This document shows, one piece after another, positions 22,351-30,202 of a stretch of DNA of 41,085 bases. The notes under the pieces are model-generated. The model worked only from the letters and a program-made list of their open reading frames with translations, was not told where the DNA came from and did no database searches. Each line of letters starts with the position of its first letter. Position 1 is the stretch's first letter. The DNA is taken from contig DATIYJ010000010.1 of NCBI GenBank assembly GCA_035517655.1, forward strand, positions 1-41,085, in the 5' to 3' direction. The translations under genes were made by a program, and so were the position numbers. The DNA comes from Nitrospiria bacterium (GTDB taxonomy: Bacteria; Nitrospirota; Nitrospiria; JACQBZ01).

Positions 22351-22668
22351 TTGAAGACGAAGTTTTTTACGGTGGCCAAAACAACCGAGATTGATTCCGG
22401 TCGTGCCCGCGTTATTTATGTCCACGGTGTTGAGATCGCCTTGTTTAACCTTGGAGGGGCTTTTTACGCCGTCGACAATCTCTGCCCTCATGAAGGGGGT
22501 CCGCTGGTGGCCGGAACCGTCCAGGGGATGGTTCTGACCTGTCCCTGGCACCGATGGCAATTTGATCTCAAGACGGGTTGTTCACCGATTAATCCCGCCA
22601 TTCAAGTTAAAACCTATCCCGTGCAGATTGAAGGGGAGCAGGTCCGGATCGGCATGGTGATTGACTAG
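22351..22668 (+). CDS. Rieske [2Fe-2S] ferredoxin-like protein
   Basis: The 105-residue protein is a stand-alone Rieske domain with CPHEGGPL (Cys45, His47) and CPWHRWQFD (Cys64, His67), which hold a [2Fe-2S] cluster through two Cys and two His. Size resembles NirD or the small ferredoxins of dioxygenases. The start is uncertain: TTG 22351 has AAAGG about ten bases before it; a later GTG at 22371 is possible. It sits between FmdB and an SDR gene, so it may pass electrons to a redox partner elsewhere. Confidence 0.88.
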   Translation: MKTKFFTVAKTTEIDSGRARVIYVHGVEIALFNLGGAFYAVDNLCPHEGGPLVAGTVQGMVLTCPWHRWQFDLKTGCSPINPAIQVKTYPVQIEGEQVRIGMVID

Positions 22669-22674
22669 ACTCGC

Positions 22675-23502
22675 GTGGGAGCGACGGAAGAATTTAAAAA
22701 CAAGATCGTGGTGATTACCGGCGCCTCCGGCGGCATCGGTCGGGCCACATCCCTGGCTTTTGCGAGCCGAGGCGCCTGCCTGGCGCTCCTGGCCCGGAAC
22801 CGGACCCGTTTGGGCGTCCTGGCCGCCGAAATTGAATCCAGGTATAATCGGGCGAGCCTTATTCTGGAGGCCGATGTCTGTTCCCCTGTTGAAGTTCAGA
22901 AGGGGATTCAAAAGGCGACGGATCATTACGGTCGGATCGATTATTTGATCAACGGTGCGGGGATCATCTCCTTCAAGCCCTTTTTGGAGTTGAGCCCCGA
23001 GGAACTGCATGCGATGATGTCCGTAAATTATTTGGGGACCGCCGCCTGCATCCGGGCCGTTTTGCCGATGATGCTGGAACGGCGGAGCGGTCACATCGTG
23101 AACATCGCCTCGATCGCGGGACGAAGGGGATTCCCGATGGAGACCGGCTACTGCGCGTCCAAATTTGCGGTGGTGGGATTTTCAGAGGCGTTGCGTGTGG
23201 AATTGACCGGCACGGGTGTCGGTGTCTCCCTTCTTTGTCCGGGCATCGTGGACACGCCCATGTCGAGTGATTTTCTGAACCTTCCCGGAATCCGGAAGGA
23301 AGTCCGTCCGCTTTCGGCCGATCAAATTGCATCGCATCTGCTCCAAATGGTGACGGAAAAACGGGTCGAGTCGATTCTCCCGCTCTCGACCAAACTCGTC
23401 GTCCGGTTGAACAGCGTGGCGCCCCGATGGGCCGACTGGATCATCCGGAAACGCACCAACCGAATCGCCGAGTTAATTGCAAAATCCGTCCCGCAACCGT
23501 AA
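22675..23502 (+). CDS. Short-chain dehydrogenase/reductase
   Basis: The 275-residue protein is a classical SDR: TGASGGIG (residues 15-22) binds the dinucleotide, NGAG (93-96) stabilises the fold, and Ser146 with Tyr159 and Lys163 (ETGYCASKF) form the catalytic set. The Arg at 41 (LARNR) suggests NADP(H). The C-terminal extension (VVRLNSVAPRWADWIIRKR) is seen in acyl-chain or sterol-type SDRs, so a lipid substrate is possible. GTG 22675 is six bases after the Rieske stop. Confidence 0.9.
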   Translation: MGATEEFKNKIVVITGASGGIGRATSLAFASRGACLALLARNRTRLGVLAAEIESRYNRASLILEADVCSPVEVQKGIQKATDHYGRIDYLINGAGIISFKPFLELSPEELHAMMSVNYLGTAACIRAVLPMMLERRSGHIVNIASIAGRRGFPMETGYCASKFAVVGFSEALRVELTGTGVGVSLLCPGIVDTPMSSDFLNLPGIRKEVRPLSADQIASHLLQMVTEKRVESILPLSTKLVVRLNSVAPRWADWIIRKRTNRIAELIAKSVPQP

Positions 23503-24573
23503 ATGATCTCGCGCGATCATGGCTTTGGCCCGGGCTTGGGCGAAATCGTGTCTTCCCTTTCACGAATCGTGTTTGGGTTGTCGGTCGTCTTGTTGTTTTA
23601 TCCGGCGATCAACGCGCATGCGGAGGACGGCCCACCAAAGTCCGTCGCGGCTGAGGATGGAGACTACCGTGTGGTCTTGGCGGGCGCGGGGGAACCCTGG
23701 TTTGATCCGAAGACGGGCGGCAGGGTTAAGTTCACCTTTACGGTCACCGATAAGGCCAACCACCAACAATACCCGGTGTATTTAGATAATGTGACGGCCG
23801 CGGTTTCCAATCTTTCCATCTTTCAAGGGAAACTGATTATCCTGGGCGAGGAAGAAAACCTCCACTCGCCCATTACAACCTTGATGGATCTGAAGAACCG
23901 CGGCGAGATCGATTCGTTCATCGGTTTTGGAAGCGCGCAATCCCAAACGGGCCGGTTTCTTTGTTATCGAAAATTCTATCCGCCGGAGACGGCCGAGCCT
24001 CCCGCCATGAGCGATCTGGTCCTGGTTTACGATCTGGCCGATTCCGCGGACGGGAATCGGGCGCGGGGGGAAGAGGCTTATCGCAACGATCCCATCGGGC
24101 GCTTGACCGAGGTCGGCCATCCCATCTATCCGGAAAACAATGCCGGCAAGAAGCACTATCGGGTTTGGGTGCCGGACGAAAACAAACGGCATGCCATTAT
24201 TCCGAACGGGTTTTTTTGGTTTGATCAGGACCGGAAGATCGCGTTCGGCGACCGGGTCGGGGATGAGGATTACCTCGTGGTGGTCGATCTATCCGGGGGC
24301 CTGACTCGTCCCCTGATTCATAAGATGGAAATCGATCTGCAGTCTTTGTTGCGGGCGGAAGATCGCGGGAACGCCTCTCTTCTTCATGACCTGCAACCGA
24401 TCAAGCTTGAGAGCGTTCAAGACTTAAAGAACGGGAAGATCGAAATGCGCCTCTCGTCCCCCATTCCCCTGCAAGAGAACAACGTGGAGTTTTCCTTCGC
24501 AGGAACGGCTCCGACCGACTCAAAGCCGATGCCCGAATCCTCCCCTCCGCCGGTCCGCGAGCTCCAAAGATAG
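23503..24573 (+). CDS. Secreted protein of unknown function (356 aa)
   Basis: The frame opens at ATG 23503, directly after the SDR stop. A signal peptide (IVFGLSVVLLFYPAINAHAED, about residues 22-42) is preceded by an unusually long N-terminus; GTG 23548 would give a more normal one. The mature part looks beta-rich (VKFTFTVTDKANHQQYPVY, AAVSNLSIFQGKLIILGE, YLVVVDLSGGLTRPLIHKM) and ends in a Pro-rich tail (SSPPPVREL). No family recognised. Direct apposition to the SDR gene suggests cotranscription. Confidence 0.7.
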   Translation: MISRDHGFGPGLGEIVSSLSRIVFGLSVVLLFYPAINAHAEDGPPKSVAAEDGDYRVVLAGAGEPWFDPKTGGRVKFTFTVTDKANHQQYPVYLDNVTAAVSNLSIFQGKLIILGEEENLHSPITTLMDLKNRGEIDSFIGFGSAQSQTGRFLCYRKFYPPETAEPPAMSDLVLVYDLADSADGNRARGEEAYRNDPIGRLTEVGHPIYPENNAGKKHYRVWVPDENKRHAIIPNGFFWFDQDRKIAFGDRVGDEDYLVVVDLSGGLTRPLIHKMEIDLQSLLRAEDRGNASLLHDLQPIKLESVQDLKNGKIEMRLSSPIPLQENNVEFSFAGTAPTDSKPMPESSPPPVRELQR

Positions 24574-24642
24574 GATCTAGACAAAGGATCGCGGGCGATT
24601 TCGAATGGCTGGAAACGGATAGGCTGCGTCGTTTGGCGTTCC

Positions 24643-25116
24643 TTACTGAGGAGCAACAGGCGGGACGGGGACGAACGAATGGAGCGGGTGAGCTTCCAGG
24701 GGGATCACCGTGCTTTTCTTGACATCGTCGACCAAGCGGCTCTGGACCATGATGCTGCTCGTGATGATTCCCTCCGACTTGCCCTGAATGACTTCACATT
24801 TTCCGTTGTGAAAAACGAGCAGGTTGTCCTCGTCCAGAAATTCATAATCGAGGCAGATATGACGGGCTTCCGGGTTGTTGTTTTTGACCTTCGCCGACCA
24901 TGTGCATTCGGTTCGGTTGAAGTTTTCCCACGTGTACCCCTTTTTCCAGGAATAGTCGAGCACGTCCACTTTGATGGCGGGATTGCTGATCAGTTTTGGA
25001 GCCGCGGCGGCTTTTGACGTGTCGGCCGTACTTGGGGCATCCTCGGCGGCCAGAGCGATGGAAGACCGGACGACCGCCGCCAAAAAGAAGGCTAACATCA
25101 GGCGTTTCGTACACAT
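24643..25116 (-). CDS. Small secreted protein of unknown function (157 aa)
   Basis: ATG 25116 opens a signal peptide (KRLMLAFFLAAVVRSSIALAAE) followed by an Ala-rich linker. The rest (IKVDVLDYSWKKGYTWENF, CTWSAKVKNNNPEARHICLDYEFLD) looks like an immunoglobulin-type or FxLYD-type domain: KVKNNNPE..I.LDYEFLDEDN is the pattern of secreted proteins of that kind. Three cysteines lie in the mature part. Its promoter is so close that the mRNA should be nearly leaderless. The gene stands alone and converges on the gene at 23503-24573. Confidence 0.72.
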   Translation of the reverse strand: MCTKRLMLAFFLAAVVRSSIALAAEDAPSTADTSKAAAAPKLISNPAIKVDVLDYSWKKGYTWENFNRTECTWSAKVKNNNPEARHICLDYEFLDEDNLLVFHNGKCEVIQGKSEGIITSSIMVQSRLVDDVKKSTVIPLEAHPLHSFVPVPPVAPQ

Positions 25117-25125
25117 GGGAAGCAA

Positions 25126-25154
25126 ATTGTATGCAATTACAAAATAATTGTCAA
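25126..25154 (-). promoter_or_regulatory. Near-consensus promoter, nearly leaderless
   Basis: In minus sense TTGACA (25149-25154), 17-base spacer, TACAAT (25126-25131). The ATG at 25116 is nine bases beyond the -10 box, so the 5' leader would be about 2-3 bases and no ribosome binding site fits. Confidence 0.72.
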
Positions 25155-25247
25155 CAATAATTTTAGGCCGCGATGAAGTCCCATGAAGGGGTGATCGGGC
25201 GGGGCCTTGAGCGGTCTAATTGATTTATTTTGTTGCGGTTCTCGTCA

Positions 25248-25928
25248 TCATTGGTTCTCCCGCTTCAAACGCGCGACGAAGTGATCCGCCCGTCGGGTCG
25301 GTTCCGGAATCCGGTAGCCTTGTGAGCAGGCCAGGACGTAATGGATGGCCGACGACAGATCGATCTTATGCCCCGCCGAGACGAATACGGGGTTTGTTTT
25401 GTCCTTGGTCCGCACCGCCGCCCCGATGACTTCCCCTTGATTGCCGGTCAGGGGAGTCCAGCTCCCTCGTTTTATCGAAGGCGCCTGATATGCTCCGAAA
25501 AGGCGTGACTTGGCGCATCCGATCGTCGGTTTATCAAGCCATAATCCGATGTGGCAAGCGATGCCGCAAGCCCGGGGGTGGGCCAAGCCCTGGCCGTCGA
25601 TCATCACCAGGTCCGGTTCCTGCCGGATCCGAGCGAAGGCTTTCAAAAGGGCCGGGGCCTCGCGAAAGGCCAGCAAACCGGGAATATAGGGAAAGGTCAG
25701 GTCGGACACGCTCCCGCATTCCTCGACGACGTTCAGGTCCGGAAAACTCAAGACCACCACGCCCGCATATGCCCGCGGCGGGTTTTTAGTTAGCGCCATG
25801 TCCGCCCCGGCCACAAAGCGCACCGATTCGAGACGGTTTTGGGTAATCACCCGGGCCGCCAGTCGTTTTTGGATCTCGATCGCTTCTTTCGGAGAGAGGT
25901 TCCAGGAATGTAATGAACGGGTTTTCAA
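25248..25928 (-). CDS. nfi: Endonuclease V
   Basis: The 226-residue protein carries all endonuclease V motifs: VAGADMAL (Asp43), PYIPGLLAFREAP (the wedge and Glu91), DGQGLAHPRACGIACHIG (Asp112, His118) and IGCAKSRL. These match Asp43, Glu89, Asp110 and His116 of the Thermotoga enzyme. It cuts one base 3' of hypoxanthine in DNA (and RNA in some homologues) to start alternative excision repair of deaminated adenine. The uracil glycosylase gene lies 44 bases upstream on the same strand, so the two form a base-deamination repair pair. Confidence 0.95.
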   Translation of the reverse strand: MKTRSLHSWNLSPKEAIEIQKRLAARVITQNRLESVRFVAGADMALTKNPPRAYAGVVVLSFPDLNVVEECGSVSDLTFPYIPGLLAFREAPALLKAFARIRQEPDLVMIDGQGLAHPRACGIACHIGLWLDKPTIGCAKSRLFGAYQAPSIKRGSWTPLTGNQGEVIGAAVRTKDKTNPVFVSAGHKIDLSSAIHYVLACSQGYRIPEPTRRADHFVARLKRENQ

Positions 25929-25972
25929 CGAGGCTCTTGTAGGGGATACGGTCGTACGTCTCTACTTTTCTT

Positions 25973-26563
25973 TTAAAAAAAACCCATTTGTTCGGGCTGA
26001 GGCGTCGGCTGGACTCCTTTGGCCAGGAACGTTTTCAGATTCTGAAAATCTTCCGAAAGCGCCGGACGCAGATTCCCCTGGTGCAGCACGGCGGCGGGAT
26101 GGAGAATGGGAAAAACCAGGAAGTTCTTGACTTGAAAATGCTGGCCGCGAATTTTGGTGATCGACACTTTTTTTTCCAGGAGGGCCTGGGCCGCAAAATT
26201 TCCAAGGGTGCAGACCACGCGGGGCTTGATCATCTCGATCTGCTTCCAAAGATACGGCAGACAGGCGTTGATCTCGTCCGTTTGAGGGTCGCGGTTCTCC
26301 GGCGGGCGGCATTTAATCACGTTGGCGATATAAACGTCCTCGCGCTTCAGGCCGATGCCGCCGAGGAGGTCCGTGAGGAGCTTTCCCGCCGCTCCCACAA
26401 AGGGCCGGTTCTGGAGGTCTTCGTTCTCGCCGGGCGCTTCCCCGACGAACATGATCTCGGCCTTGGGGTTGCCTTCGCCGAACACCACATGCGTCCGGGA
26501 TTCGCATAACCGGCATTTACGGCAATCGTTAATCTCTTCGTTGAATTGTTGAAGGGGAGTCAT
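25973..26563 (-). CDS. [4Fe-4S] uracil-DNA glycosylase (family 4/5 type)
   Basis: The 196-residue protein has the four cluster cysteines at the family positions (Cys14, Cys17, Cys85, Cys101), the active-site loop GEAPGENEDLQNRPFVG and the second motif HPAAVLHQ. It removes uracil from DNA after cytosine deamination. The GEAPGxxE variant is that of family 4 enzymes. ATG 26563 (MTPLQQF) is preferred to an upstream in-frame TTG because it matches the usual family start. Same-strand neighbour endonuclease V suggests a shared transcript. Confidence 0.93.
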   Translation of the reverse strand: MTPLQQFNEEINDCRKCRLCESRTHVVFGEGNPKAEIMFVGEAPGENEDLQNRPFVGAAGKLLTDLLGGIGLKREDVYIANVIKCRPPENRDPQTDEINACLPYLWKQIEMIKPRVVCTLGNFAAQALLEKKVSITKIRGQHFQVKNFLVFPILHPAAVLHQGNLRPALSEDFQNLKTFLAKGVQPTPQPEQMGFF

Positions 26564-26646
26564 CCGGCAATCCAAAATTTCGGGTAAGGATACTGCATCT
26601 TGAATCTAAAATCAACCCGGGCATCCACTGCGTCAATAATTTTGTC

Positions 26647-26675
26647 TTGACGGATATTTTTTATGGGCGTATAGG
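26647..26675 (+). promoter_or_regulatory. Promoter of the cold-shock-like gene
   Basis: TTGACG (26647-26652) and TATAGG (26670-26675) with a 17-base spacer; start near 26682, leaving a leader of about 40 bases. Confidence 0.55.
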
Positions 26676-26722
26676 ATGATCTGTGCGGGTAGTTCGGTTG
26701 TTTCTTTCGGGGCTTGCAGCCG

Positions 26723-26962
26723 ATGCGGTTGAAAGGCCAAATTAAAAAAATCGAGGCCGGTCGCGGGTCCGGCTTAATCGAGGTCCCGGACGGCCGGGTT
26801 TTCTTTTTTCATCGCAGCCGTCTGGAAGGGCTGGATTTCGAAAAATTGCGTTCGGGCGATGAGGTGGAATTCGAATTCGACGAGTTTCGGGGGCCCACCA
26901 CGCCCAAAGCCCCCGTCGCGACGATCGTCAGGCCGGCCGGCGGAGGAAAAAGGGATGGGTGA
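26723..26962 (+). CDS. Cold-shock-domain-like small protein
   Basis: The 79-residue product has a single OB-type domain with the CSD layout: KGQIKKIEAGRGSGLIEV (in place of KWFN..KGYGFI), GRVFFFHRSRLEG (RNP2-like FFHRS), then SGDEVEFEFDEFRGP and TPKAPVATIVRP. RNA or single-stranded DNA binding is expected. ATG 26723 is chosen over an in-frame TTG nine bases upstream. Its last bases overlap the start of the CCA/poly(A) polymerase gene, so the two are coupled. Confidence 0.85.
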   Translation: MRLKGQIKKIEAGRGSGLIEVPDGRVFFFHRSRLEGLDFEKLRSGDEVEFEFDEFRGPTTPKAPVATIVRPAGGGKRDG

Positions 26963-28322
26963 CAATCCCGTCGCGGTTGCAGTAGAATATATCATCATGA
27001 GCGCGATGGGTGACAAGGCCGTAGAGATCGTCAAGGTCCTCCGGGAAGCGGGTTTTCGGTCCTACTGGGCCGGCGGGTCGGTCCGCGATCTGGTGATGGG
27101 GCATGAACCCCAGGATTACGACGTGGCGACCGACGCGCGGCCGGAGCAGGTGATGAAGCTCTTTCCCAAGACCGTCCCGGTCGGCGTCAGCTTCGGGGTG
27201 GTCAAGGTGATCGAAAACGGGTTCGAGTTCGAGGTGACCACCTTTCGTTCGGACGGCCGTTATCTCGACGGCCGGCACCCGGCGGCCGTGCATTACTCCG
27301 ATGACCGGGAAGACGCCGCGCGACGGGACTTCACGATCAACGGAATGTTTTACGACCCGTTGAAAAAGGAGATCATCGATTACGTGGACGGCCGGAGGGA
27401 TATCGCGGCCGGCGTGATCCGGGCCATCGGCGACCCGCGCGAACGCTTCGAGGAGGACAAGCTCCGCCTCCTGCGGGCCGTCCGGTTCGCGGCCCGTTTC
27501 GGGTACGCCATCGAGCCCGGGACCGAAGCGGCCATCCGCGACCTGGCCGGACAGATTCGGCAGATCAGCGCCGAGCGGATCCGGGACGAGATCAAAAAGA
27601 TGCTGACCGGGCCGAACCCGTCCGGCGGTTTCTCGCTTCTTCACCGAACCGGCCTGCTGGACGCGATCCTTCCGGAGGCGGCGGCCATGGCGGGGGTGGA
27701 GCAGCCGAAGGAATTTCACCCGGAAGGGGATGTGTTGACGCACACGATGCTCCTGCTCAAAAACCTGGAACGGCCGTCGTTCGAGCTGGCGCTGGCGGCC
27801 CTGTTGCACGACGTCGGCAAGCCCCCGACCTTTACGGTCCGGGAGCGGATCCGCTTCGACAACCATTGCGAGGTCGGCGCGCGGATGACCGAGGCGATCT
27901 GCGGCCGGCTCCGTCTCTCGAACGAGCAGACCGAGCGGGTGGTCGACCTGGTCCGCGATCATCTCCGCTTCAAGGACGTTCAGCGGATGAAGCAGAGCAC
28001 GCTCAAGCGTTTTCTCCGGCAGCCCTATTTTTCGGACCACCTGGAGCTTCATCGGCTGGACTGCCTGGCCAGCCACGGCGATCTGACGAACTGGGAATTT
28101 TGCAGAAAGCAATTGGCCGAGCTGGGTCCGGAAGAGATCCGGCCGGCGCGTCTGCTGACCGGAGACGATCTGATCCGGATCGGTTATCAACCCGGACCCC
28201 TTTTTACCAACATCCTCACGCTTTTGGAGGACGCGCAGCTGGAAGGATCGATTACGAGCCGCGACGACGCGTTGGGATGGTTGCGGCGGCGGTTTCCGTT
28301 AAAATCATCGCAGGGCGGGTGA
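26955..28322 (+). CDS. CCA tRNA nucleotidyltransferase / poly(A) polymerase family with HD domain
   Basis: The 455-residue protein has the class II nucleotidyltransferase head: GGSVRDLVMG, DYDVATDARPEQ (metal-binding Asp pair), RRDFTINGMFYDP, and GDPRERFEEDKLRLLRAVRFAARF. An HD phosphohydrolase domain follows (ALLHDVGKPPTF, about residue 285). It adds CCA to tRNA 3' ends or A-tails to RNA; sequence motifs alone do not separate the two. ATG 26955 is supported by GGAGG at 26942-26946; ATG 26997 is a shorter alternative. Confidence 0.93.
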   Translation: MGDNPVAVAVEYIIMSAMGDKAVEIVKVLREAGFRSYWAGGSVRDLVMGHEPQDYDVATDARPEQVMKLFPKTVPVGVSFGVVKVIENGFEFEVTTFRSDGRYLDGRHPAAVHYSDDREDAARRDFTINGMFYDPLKKEIIDYVDGRRDIAAGVIRAIGDPRERFEEDKLRLLRAVRFAARFGYAIEPGTEAAIRDLAGQIRQISAERIRDEIKKMLTGPNPSGGFSLLHRTGLLDAILPEAAAMAGVEQPKEFHPEGDVLTHTMLLLKNLERPSFELALAALLHDVGKPPTFTVRERIRFDNHCEVGARMTEAICGRLRLSNEQTERVVDLVRDHLRFKDVQRMKQSTLKRFLRQPYFSDHLELHRLDCLASHGDLTNWEFCRKQLAELGPEEIRPARLLTGDDLIRIGYQPGPLFTNILTLLEDAQLEGSITSRDDALGWLRRRFPLKSSQGG

Positions 28323-28327
28323 GACGC

Positions 28328-28660
28328 ATGGGTGCGGTTCAACCGGTGGAGATTGAAAGGCGGGCGGACGGATCGATCCGCGTGAGCTGGAGCGACGGCC
28401 ATGAAGGGATCTATCCCGCGGCGTATTTGCGGGAGCAGTGCCACTGTGCGGCCTGCATCGAGGAATGGTCGGGAAGAAAGATGATCCGTCCGGACATGAT
28501 CCCGCCGGACATCCGGCCGCTGCGGATCAGCGCGGTGGGGCAGTACGCCATTCATATCGAATGGAGCGACGGGCATTCCACGGGGATCTACGCGTTCGAT
28601 CTCCTTCGCAGGATCTGCCCGTGTCCGGAATGCGCGGCCGAGCGCGCCGTCCGACCGTAA
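28328..28660 (+). CDS. DUF971 (GBBH-like N-terminal) protein
   Basis: The 110-residue protein repeats the DUF971 strand pattern: VEIERRADGSIRVSWSDGHEGIYPAAYLRE, then ISAVGQYAIHIEWSDGHSTGIYAFDLLR. Inserted cysteines at 38, 40 and 43 (CHCAAC) and at 97, 99 and 102 (CPCPEC) could bind zinc or an iron-sulfur cluster. The domain is known as the N-terminal part of gamma-butyrobetaine hydroxylase and, alone, next to Mrp-type iron-sulfur carriers. ATG 28328 is six bases after the upstream stop. Confidence 0.85.
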   Translation: MGAVQPVEIERRADGSIRVSWSDGHEGIYPAAYLREQCHCAACIEEWSGRKMIRPDMIPPDIRPLRISAVGQYAIHIEWSDGHSTGIYAFDLLRRICPCPECAAERAVRP

Positions 28661-28700
28661 TCCAATCCGCCGTGGAGTACTCAGCGAGGGGAAGAGGGGG

Positions 28701-28715
28701 GCTCCATCCGGCTTG
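28701..28715. repeat. 15-bp repeat, inverted partner at 30008-30022
   Basis: GCTCCATCCGGCTTG is the exact reverse complement of 30008-30022. Both copies lie in gene-free sequence, so this may be a piece of an extragenic repeat. Confidence 0.5.
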
Positions 28716-28731
28716 ATTGAAGGTACAAAGT

Positions 28732-28766
28732 CTCGCCGCACACACGATTCGGGGGTGTGCGGCGAG
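28732..28766. terminator. 12-bp perfect hairpin between converging genes
   Basis: CTCGCCGCACAC (28732-28743) and GTGTGCGGCGAG (28755-28766) are exact inverted arms round an 11-base loop. It lies between the DUF971 gene (+) and the zinc-ribbon gene (-) that converge here. There is no T-run on either side, so a bidirectional terminator or transcript-stabilising hairpin are equally possible. Confidence 0.5.
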
Positions 28767-28811
28767 CAAGCTCGGATGGAGGGGGCGATACGCGCCCCTG
28801 CAATTTCAGCG

Positions 28812-29009
28812 TTAGTTATAGACCAGCAGGTTTCTGTTTCCGTGGCGGATCGGCTTGGGATTCTGTTGCCGGTTGGACAGGATCACCGGATCCAGGATCT
28901 CGCCGCAGGCGATGCAATGCCAGGCGTGGAAGAAGATCTGGCCGGTATCGTCGCGCAGATCCTCCAGCCGCTCTTCCACCATCAATCCTTCGCAACGCGG
29001 GCATGTCAT
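28812..29009 (-). CDS. Small zinc-ribbon protein (65 aa)
   Basis: ATG 29009 has an ideal ribosome binding site (AAAGGAGGTG in minus sense). The product begins MTCPRCEGLMVEE with Cys3 and Cys6 and continues AWHCIACGEILDPVI with Cys32 and Cys35, a four-Cys zinc ribbon. The basic tail (RQQNPKPIRHGNRN) could touch nucleic acid. Function unknown; such proteins are common in Nitrospira-like genomes, as I recall. Confidence 0.8.
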   Translation of the reverse strand: MTCPRCEGLMVEERLEDLRDDTGQIFFHAWHCIACGEILDPVILSNRQQNPKPIRHGNRNLLVYN

Positions 29010-29191
29010 GGGACACCTCCTTTTGAACACCCGGGATATCGGGTCAGGTAAGTTCCACTTTAAACGGCTTCCGTGGATTAAACAATCCGCCGGAAGCCCC
29101 GAATCGAGACTGCAGAAGACCTAGATGAACAGGGGCCATGGGCCATTGGGCCTATGCCGTGGAATACCTGAACGGGAATGGAGCGAGCGGG

Positions 29192-29479
29192 ATGAAATTC
29201 GTCATTATCGGCACGGACGGACCGGAAGGCCGGGCCAAGCGCAAAAAGCTTCGACCGGCCCACCTCGAACGTTTAAAGCGGCTTGAATCGGAAGGAAAAT
29301 TAGTTTTGGCCGGTCCTTTTGCGGACCAGAGCGGCAGCCTGATCATTATCGAGGCCGACTCGATCGAAGAGGCGCGGGCCTTTATTCAAAAAGATCCCTA
29401 TGTGGAACAGGGGGTGTTCGAAAAAGTGGAGATCCGGCCGTTTACTTTGGTCTTGCCGGAAAGGGATGAAGGACCGTGA
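29192..29479 (+). CDS. YCII-related protein
   Basis: The 95-residue chain is a YciI-like ferredoxin-fold domain: MKFVIIGTDGPEGRAKRKKLRPAHLERLKRL, EGKLVLAGPFADQSGSLII, AFIQKDPYVEQGVFEKVEIRPF. The His-Asp pair used by YciI-type enzymes (HLERL and DPY) is present. No reaction is established for most members. ATG 29192 begins at the family's usual first strand; an upstream ATG (29138) would add 18 residues. The next gene overlaps its stop. Confidence 0.88.
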   Translation: MKFVIIGTDGPEGRAKRKKLRPAHLERLKRLESEGKLVLAGPFADQSGSLIIIEADSIEEARAFIQKDPYVEQGVFEKVEIRPFTLVLPERDEGP

Positions 29480-29868
29480 ACGCGCGGCCGGCCAACACGC
29501 TGGTTTATGACCGTGAATGCGAGCTGTGCCGGTGGGCCCAGGGTCTTATCCTTCGGTGGGACCGACGCCGGCGAATCGGGTATCTGGCGTTTCAAGACCC
29601 CCGCTTTCCGGAATGGTTTCCGGAGCTTAACCGGGACGATTCGGCCGGTGTATGGCCGCACGGCGAAGCGCCCCGGGCCATGCTGTTTATCGATGACGGG
29701 GGACGACTCCGGATCGGACTGGACGCGTTCCGCGCGATGCTGCCCCGGCTGGCGGGCGGGCGGCTGTTGGCGTGGCTGTTTTACTTTCCGGGCGTGTCGT
29801 GGCTGGCCGGCCGGTTTTATGATTGGCTGGCCCGAAATCGCTACCGATTATTCGGACCGACTCCTTAA
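29476..29868 (+). CDS. DCC-family thiol-disulfide oxidoreductase-like protein (DUF393)
   Basis: GTG 29476 overlaps the YCII stop (GTGA). The 130-residue protein has the DUF393 signature YDRECELCRW (Asp12, Cys15, Cys18), then AMLFIDDGGRLRIGLDAFRAMLP and FPGVSWLAGRFYDWLARNRYRLFG. The family is thioredoxin-like with a DxxCxxC centre; substrates are unknown. Translational coupling to the YCII gene suggests they act together. Confidence 0.88.
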   Translation: MNARPANTLVYDRECELCRWAQGLILRWDRRRRIGYLAFQDPRFPEWFPELNRDDSAGVWPHGEAPRAMLFIDDGGRLRIGLDAFRAMLPRLAGGRLLAWLFYFPGVSWLAGRFYDWLARNRYRLFGPTP

Positions 29869-30007
29869 GCGGGCGATCGATGTATAGGGGGCTCGCGTCG
29901 CCGGCATCTCATGTGGGGGCCCGTGCGGTTCGCCGTTGCGAATCCTCCGATGTCCCCACACCCCGCGCTCGGACCGGCGAAGCCGGACCCTCGCTTGCTG
30001 CACCGGC

Positions 30008-30022
30008 CAAGCCGGATGGAGC
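30008..30022. repeat. 15-bp repeat, inverted partner at 28701-28715
   Basis: CAAGCCGGATGGAGC is the exact reverse complement of 28701-28715 and overlaps the second mini-hairpin of this spacer. Confidence 0.5.
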
Positions 30023-30062
30023 GACTCGACCGAGCTCGCCGAAGTCTCGTCGAGGTCCTTCC

Positions 30063-30082
30063 CCTGCCTGCCGGCAGGCAGG
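30063..30082. repeat. 20-bp perfect palindrome
   Basis: CCTGCCTGCC followed by its exact complement GGCAGGCAGG. Palindromes of this kind are frequent extragenic repeats in many GC-rich genomes; a genome-wide count is needed to tell. Confidence 0.7.
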
Positions 30083-30128
30083 TCGCGCGCTTTGCGCGCT
30101 GGTTACCTGCTGCTGGGGGTGCAACTAC

Positions 30129-30156
30129 TTGACAGATGCGGGCTGCTGCCTATAGA
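30129..30156 (+). promoter_or_regulatory. Promoter of the 81-aa gene and TPR group
   Basis: TTGACA (30129-30134) and TATAGA (30151-30156) with a 16-base spacer; predicted start near 30163. Confidence 0.55.
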
Positions 30157-30202
30157 CTGCAGGCTGAAAAGGGAAAAGCAAGGCGCGAAGATGGAGGGGA
30201 CG

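Larger units (their letters stand above)
29869..30202. other. Gene-free, hairpin-rich spacer
   Basis: No credible gene is seen. The stretch contains two CCGGC-N3-GCCGG mini-hairpins (29974-29986 and 30003-30015), a copy of the 15-bp repeat also at 28701, a CTCGAC/GTCGAG pair (30025-30054), a 20-bp perfect palindrome (30063-30082) and then a promoter. Several long frames across it are GC-skew artefacts. Confidence 0.6.

Noticed and set aside
30063-30082. Palindrome as part of a CRISPR-like or attachment site
   Set aside because: There is one copy only, no regular spacing, no cas gene and no integrase nearby.
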